Shown here: positions 59,902-64,000 of the stretch, one piece after another
Numbering within the stretch: the first letter of the stretch is position 1
How the letters are laid out: each line of letters begins with the position of its first letter
Assembly: GCF_004114535.1 (NCBI RefSeq)
Contig: NZ_LBJC01000020.1
Coordinates: forward strand, 516,103 to 580,102
DNA: 64,000 nt
Source of the DNA: Bradyrhizobium nanningense
Lineage (GTDB): Bacteria; Pseudomonadota; Alphaproteobacteria; Rhizobiales; Xanthobacteraceae
Direction of reading: 5' to 3'
The notes under the pieces: generated by a model
Databases searched by the model: none
Seen by the model: the letters and a program-made list of their open reading frames with translations, nothing else
What the model was told of the DNA's origin: nothing
Program-made: the position numbers and the translations under genes

Positions 59902-60742
59902 TCACGCAGCTATCTAGTGCTGAACCGTCCTTCGGAACATTCTGGCAGGACCTCGCCGATGCCGTCTCGAAAGCGTTGCTTACCGCGGCGACGGCAGGCG
60001 GGTGTCCTGCATTAGGCTTCAGGAGAATCTTTCTCTTGAAAAGCGGCGCGCTGCTCTGGAGCTTGCCTCAAAATAAGCATTATGCGGCTTTTCCTTGACT
60101 CAATGGCGTGCGTCTGAGTTTTCACCTGTCTATGCTGAAGCTAATTGCCGGCCAGCCGCATGGTTAGGCGAGCATCGAAGTCGTTGAGCAGCATTTGGCT
60201 ATCTATTATGGCAGCGGCCCGGAGTTGCCGGCTCGTATGAAGCGCTTCGGAAGCCGCGCGCCCCCACTCGATATTTTGGGCCAAAGGCTGATCGAGCGGA
60301 AGGCCGGGCTGGATTATCACCGAGGAGGGAAGGGATCAGCTCGAGACGCTCGCACAATTAGATCGGGGTACTATGCAGGCGGAGGTTGAGCGGGAGGTCG
60401 CGCAAGAGCTGAAAGCTGGGCAGCCGCCTCTCTGACTTCGCAGCTGGGAACGAACGCGCGCAGAAAGCGCCCCACGGCAAGCGATGGAGCCTACGTAAAC
60501 CAATATGTACTTCGACCAGATCGCGAAGTTCAATTTAGAACACTGTGGTTGTGATGGGTCTTAGAGCGCGAGGTTTGTATGAAGTTTACAATTCCACAGC
60601 TGCACCAGTCGAGACGCCTCGCTCGTAAGACGTGACCGAGCTTATACCCTGGCGCGACTTCCTATGATATTGCCTGTTTTTTGCGGTCGTCGCGCCTCGA
60701 AAACCATGTTACAAGCCGCTCCTCTCAAAAGGAGCATTCATC
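59902..60742. other. intergenic, no supported gene
   Basis: About 840 bases. A short plus frame (60195-60389) contains GQRLIERKAGLDYHRGG but lacks a start signal. Confidence 0.45.
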
Positions 60743-60928
60743 GTGAAGAAAGCAACCAAGAAACGCGTTAAGCGGCGCGAATGGACCAAGGCAGATATCA
60801 AGGAGCTCAAAGTTCATTCGAAGGCCCGAACCCCGGTCATAAAAATAGCAAAGATGACGAAACGCAGCGTCGGTGCTCTCCGCCAGAAGGCCTTAAATCT
60901 TGGAATTGGACTCGGACATCAGCGGTAG
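60743..60928 (+). CDS. small basic protein, probably DNA-binding
   Basis: A 61-residue protein starting at a GTG with AAAGGAG 10 bases upstream. It is strongly basic (KKATKKRVKRREWTKADIKE) and continues LKVHSKARTPVIKIAKMTKR, then SVGALRQKALNLGIGLGHQR. The second half has the look of a helix-turn-helix of the kind in which I-A-K-x-x-x-R-S-x-G-A-L-R-x-K-A-x-x-L-G-I recurs (SANT-like). This type of small protein is common in rhizobia. Function unknown; DNA binding is inferred. Confidence 0.7.
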   Translation: MKKATKKRVKRREWTKADIKELKVHSKARTPVIKIAKMTKRSVGALRQKALNLGIGLGHQR

Positions 60929-61959
60929 CTTTGGGCAGCGCTGGTACTGGCGCGGCAGGGCGGCTCGCAGGCCGCCCTCACCCATGGAAATTTTGGCGCA
61001 AATTAGTTTTACCGATCCGCGCTGAGAGGATTTTTTGGATGGTGTTTCAATGTCGCGGTGGGGGGCTCGAGCATCCTCTCATTGATGGACTTTCTTAGAA
61101 GTGATCTCAGTTGTTGTGACCACTCGCCATCCCATATCGGCAGTAAAGACACCGTCTCGGCTATAGCCCTGTCAAGGATCTCCCACATGAACGGCCGAAC
61201 AATCTGCCTCCGTCACTAGAGGTGCGGCCAAGCGCGCTTTGCTGATCGGGTAATCTTGTGGAGGTCCATCAATCTAACACTAACAATCTAACACTCCTTA
61301 GCGCCGGGCAGGGAGGAGAAGCGTTGCGAGGTCCGCTAACCTAAATACCTCTTACAGTTTGGACGAATGGGCTTGTGTAAAACAAGCTTGCCGGACCTAT
61401 AATCCAGTGTGTTGACCGACCAACGGCGGCGCTCTGAGTCTGGATCGCTGCCGCGTTGAGAAGATTGCTGCTGTCCTGCCAGGTGTGATGTCCACGAAAT
61501 GGTCTGCGTCTTTGCAGCACTGCGCTCATATGCCGAAATTGATTGGAGTATGCGGAGCCTCAGCGAGGTGCATGTCGCATTTACCTCTTCAATGCCCCCA
61601 GCATATGCATCTTCTGACTAAAGGTAGCTATCTTCCATGCCGCGCGCGGTCTTCGGCAAACGTCGGTATAGTTCTTTTCAACCTTCCCATATCCGCAGTC
61701 AACCTTCGTGCAATTGAGCTGTTGCTTGATTCGTCTTATTGGGTCGAGCGACCGGGGGAAGGGATTGCAGTTATCCCTTCCGTGATCCCACCCAATCGAA
61801 CTGAACGGGTCTCAGGTCATGAGTGGCAGACAGAATCTTTGTCGTTTCGCCTCTTTGTACGCAAGCGGTTGTCCTCATGTGGTCCGCCGGCTGGCTTTGT
61901 TTGACCCAATCGAGCTAGCGCCAACAGGGGGGCGCTTGCCAAGCACGAGTGTCTGAACG
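60929..61959. other. long region without supported genes
   Basis: About 1 kb before the sulfotransferase gene; the frames present have no start signal or family resemblance. Confidence 0.4.
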
Positions 61960-63060
61960 ATGAGCGGACGTCTTGGTCGTTCACCTGAGGTGTGCTTTCT
62001 CCTCGGTCTTCCACGATCCGGGACGACGCTCCTGGCACATTTGCTGCAGCTCCATCCGGACATTGTGGCTCCGCCTGAACCCTGGTTGATGCTGGCGCTT
62101 GAAGCGTTTGGCAAGGTGGATCGGCGCCATCCGGCGGGCAGCTCGCTGATCGAGGCCGCAACCTCCGAATTCCTGGGACGGATAGATCGCAAGATCGTTA
62201 GCCGCGCTTTTGCAGACGCAGCATACAATCAGTATCTGGCAGAAGCGGGCAAGCGCATCATCATAGACAAGACACCACGCTATTGGACGGTCCTTGATTT
62301 TGTTGAATCCGTGTACCCAGAAGCACCACACATCCTCTTGATGCGCAATCCCTACGCCATCGCCGCTTCACTGAAATCGACATGGGGCATCCCACTGCGG
62401 GCAGAAAGCTCGCGGCCGGTCAGCGTATCCAGTCTCGCTGAGCTCATGCTCCGTCTGCCTGATGGCATAATATCTTCACTCGCCGATTTGGTTTTGGGTC
62501 TGCCTAGGCTCGCCGCGCAACGTACTCGCCGGCAGACTCATTTGGTGCGATACGAATTGCTCGTGGCGCATCCGGACGAGGAAATCCAGCGTCTACTGGC
62601 AGGGCTCGGCTGTGATCCAGGAGGCGTCGCATTGGCGAGTATGGGACGAGCAGATTATCTTCAATCCAGCAGCTTTGGGGATCGAAAAATCCTGGAACGA
62701 AACGCCATCGACGAAAGCTCTGTCAAATCATGGCAATCTCAATTGAGCGTCGAAGAGATGCAAACCGTGACCGATCTGGTCGGTGCCGAGCTGTTGCTAG
62801 ACCTCGGATATGAGCAGGAATTGCTGCATGCTCAGAAAGCCGGAGTTCTGGACAGGGGACGGGAGGTAACCGAACTCTATCGTCGGATGTTCCGAACCTG
62901 GTGGGATTTGCGAAGTGCCAAGGCAGGAGGATTGTCCAGCTCATCTCACGCTGGAGGGCCGGTCCACACTTCTTGGAATATTTCGGAAAACCGGGACGTG
63001 GCTATCGAGATGTTGCGAGGCGAGGTCGCGCGGCTTGAACAGATCCTCAGCATCTCCTAA
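61960..63060 (+). CDS. PAPS-dependent sulfotransferase
   Basis: A 366-residue enzyme that should transfer sulfate from PAPS. The 5'-phosphosulfate loop is FLLGLPRSGTTLLAHLLQLH (residues 14-33), and the 3'-phosphate motif appears as LLMRNPYAIAASLKSTWG. The C-terminal 60 residues are a separate, partly helical tail (AIEMLRGEVARLEQIL). It belongs to the broad bacterial group that includes Nod-factor sulfotransferases such as NodH and NoeE, but I see no feature that ties it to Nod factors; exopolysaccharide or another carbohydrate is equally possible. It has no nod box, and the ribosome binding site is weak. Confidence 0.85.
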   Translation: MSGRLGRSPEVCFLLGLPRSGTTLLAHLLQLHPDIVAPPEPWLMLALEAFGKVDRRHPAGSSLIEAATSEFLGRIDRKIVSRAFADAAYNQYLAEAGKRIIIDKTPRYWTVLDFVESVYPEAPHILLMRNPYAIAASLKSTWGIPLRAESSRPVSVSSLAELMLRLPDGIISSLADLVLGLPRLAAQRTRRQTHLVRYELLVAHPDEEIQRLLAGLGCDPGGVALASMGRADYLQSSSFGDRKILERNAIDESSVKSWQSQLSVEEMQTVTDLVGAELLLDLGYEQELLHAQKAGVLDRGREVTELYRRMFRTWWDLRSAKAGGLSSSSHAGGPVHTSWNISENRDVAIEMLRGEVARLEQILSIS

Positions 63061-63370
63061 GGACTCTGGATGCTTGTGATCAAGACACGCTGGTTGATCT
63101 AGCCAAGCTCGCTAATCGGCGCGGCGATCCCCCGATCAGGTATGACGCAGGCGCCGGCCGCACGAGCGGAAGAATGCGATATGCTGCCGCGTCCGGAAGT
63201 CTGCTGTCCAAGGGGCTCGACCGATGGACGAGCCATGCGTCTCCGCCGGTCGCTTCGCGGATATTGCCACTCTAGGGAGCCATAGAGCGGCGAAGAACAG
63301 AGATCCTCACGGAAAACAAGGTATCCCTCCGCCAAAGGCCGCCTTGTTTGACGAACGCGATCGCTGCAGG
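63061..63370. other. intergenic before IS66 element
   Basis: About 310 bases containing the left part of the IS66 element. I cannot define its terminal inverted repeat. Confidence 0.4.
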
Positions 63371-63390
63371 TCCTAGGGGTAATCCTAGGA
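63371..63390 (+). promoter_or_regulatory. hairpin covering the tnpA ribosome binding site
   Basis: TCCTAGG (63371-63377) and CCTAGGA (63384-63390) form a perfect 7-bp stem with a 6-base loop. The AGGA that would serve as ribosome binding site for the tnpA ATG at 63399 lies in the 3' arm, so folding would hide it. This could limit tnpA translation from readthrough transcripts. Confidence 0.55.
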
Positions 63391-63398
63391 GAAGCGCT

Positions 63399-63800
63399 AT
63401 GACGATTTCGCGGGCGGAGGTGATCACATCGGTCGAGCGGCGGCGCCGGTGGTCGCAGGATGAGAAGGAACGGCTAGTAGCAGCATCGCTCGAGCCCGGA
63501 GCCAATGTTTCCGAGGTGGCTCGCGTGGCCGGCCTTCATGTGAGCCAGCTGTTCCGGTGGCGCAAAGAGCTTTGTAAGCAAGGTGAAGCGAGTATAGCGC
63601 CGTTCGTGCCGGTCGAGATTGGGCCGTCTGCGCCGCCGCGGGAGGTGGCCGAAGCGCCATTGACGACGACGGCGGCGCGTCGACGGAAGAGCCAGGGCAT
63701 CATCGAGATCGATCTTGGTAGCGGGCACCGCATCCGGGTCGATGGCGACGTTGATGGAGACGCGCTACGTCGCGTTCTCGATGCTTTGGTACGCCGATGA
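63399..63800 (+). CDS. IS66-family TnpA (OrfA)
   Basis: A 133-residue protein of the IS66 three-gene set. The N-terminal helix-turn-helix ([20 protein letters not shown], then [21 protein letters not shown]) is typical of IS66 OrfA; the C-terminal half has the usual [20 protein letters not shown] motif. I start it at the ATG at 63399. It overlaps tnpB by an ATGA, the usual arrangement. The protein itself is intact. Confidence 0.9.
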   Translation: MTISRAEVITSVERRRRWSQDEKERLVAASLEPGANVSEVARVAGLHVSQLFRWRKELCKQGEASIAPFVPVEIGPSAPPREVAEAPLTTTAARRRKSQGIIEIDLGSGHRIRVDGDVDGDALRRVLDALVRR

Positions 63801-63952
63801 TCCCGGTTCCAACGGGCGCGCGAGTGTGGCTCGCGACAGGCTACACGGACATGCGCCGAGGCTTTCCGTCGTTGGCACTCCAAGTGCAGGAGGTGCTGCG
63901 CAAGGACCCGCTCTTATGTGTCGGACGAGATTATGTGGCGGAGGCGCCCTAA
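63797..63952 (+). pseudogene. IS66-family tnpB (OrfB), truncated by another insertion
   Basis: The first 39 codons are IS66 OrfB ([38 protein letters not shown]), then the sequence diverges at about 63910 where H-S-G-H-L-F would be expected. The frame ends at 63952. The break coincides with the start of foreign sequence containing the inverted repeat at 63930-63996, so a second element has inserted into IS66. Confidence 0.8.
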
Positions 63953-63996
63953 CGCCAGCCAGGGCCGGCCACGGCTGGATTCCTCCGCCACATAAT
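63930..63996. repeat. inverted repeat at the end of the element inserted in IS66
   Basis: ATTATGTGGCGGAGG (63930-63944) and its exact reverse complement (63982-63996) are separated by 37 bases. The pair lies just inside the point where tnpB is interrupted. It looks like the terminal or subterminal repeat of another mobile element continuing past the window, perhaps a tyrosine-recombinase type; the element class is a guess. Confidence 0.6.
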
Positions 63997-64000
63997 ATTT

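Overview
The window is a piece of a Bradyrhizobium symbiosis island, closest in gene content and order to the B. japonicum / B. diazoefficiens type. The evidence is a complete nod box-nodABCSUIJ-nolO-nodZ operon, nolA and two nodD genes, fixR-nifA-fixA, a NifA-type groESL operon, a NopT-type secreted protease gene and many small rhizobial proteins separated by long stretches of decayed DNA. No database search was possible; names rest on motif and family recognition.

Layout. 1-5.5 kb: small conserved ORFs, a frameshifted branched-chain amino-acid binding protein gene, and nolA (MerR/TipA type). 6.0-19.8 kb: nodD2 and nodD1 on the minus strand, then a divergent nod box driving the Nod-factor genes: backbone (nodABC), N-methylation and carbamoylation (nodS, nodU, nolO), export (nodIJ) and fucosylation (nodZ). 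20.4-24.7 kb: a RegR box and a sigma-54 promoter ahead of fixR-nifA, then fixA with its own sigma-54 promoter. 25.9-29.3 kb: a metal-oxidase-like/GFA fusion, a 2-oxoglutarate/Fe(II) dioxygenase and a convergent ATP-grasp ligase, which look like an uncharacterised small biosynthetic locus. 30-39 kb: small ORFs, a TrpD homologue with a damaged PRPP site, and nopT behind a tts-box-like sequence. 39.8-43.7 kb: groESL with sigma-54 promoter and NifA upstream site, then an FkbM methyltransferase (probable noeI). 44-52 kb: IS remnants, a flavin monooxygenase, and a secreted nuclease-like protein coupled to a beta-carbonic anhydrase. 52.5-55.2 kb: a cobalamin riboswitch and metE. 55-64 kb: small ORFs, an amidinotransferase, a sulfotransferase and an interrupted IS66 element.

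The most striking unexplained pattern is a 29-bp element present seven times, always in the same orientation (near 4.26, 5.18, 7.38, 30.96, 32.99, 34.40 and 49.39 kb). Each copy has the structure of a MerR-family promoter: a CTTGA/TCAAG-like dyad lying between a -35 and a -10 hexamer 19 bp apart. One copy lies directly in front of nolA and one in front of nodD2, a reported NolA target. The others precede the livK-like pseudogene, a two-ORF unit, the trpD homologue, a region with no clear gene, and the nuclease/carbonic anhydrase pair. This predicts a dispersed NolA regulon within the island.

The circuits fit together. NodD1 and flavonoids act on the nod box. NolA feeds into nodD2, which damps nod expression. 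RegR and NifA with sigma-54 drive fixR-nifA, fixA and groESL under low oxygen. Flavonoid-dependent TtsI, which is not in this window, probably drives nopT.
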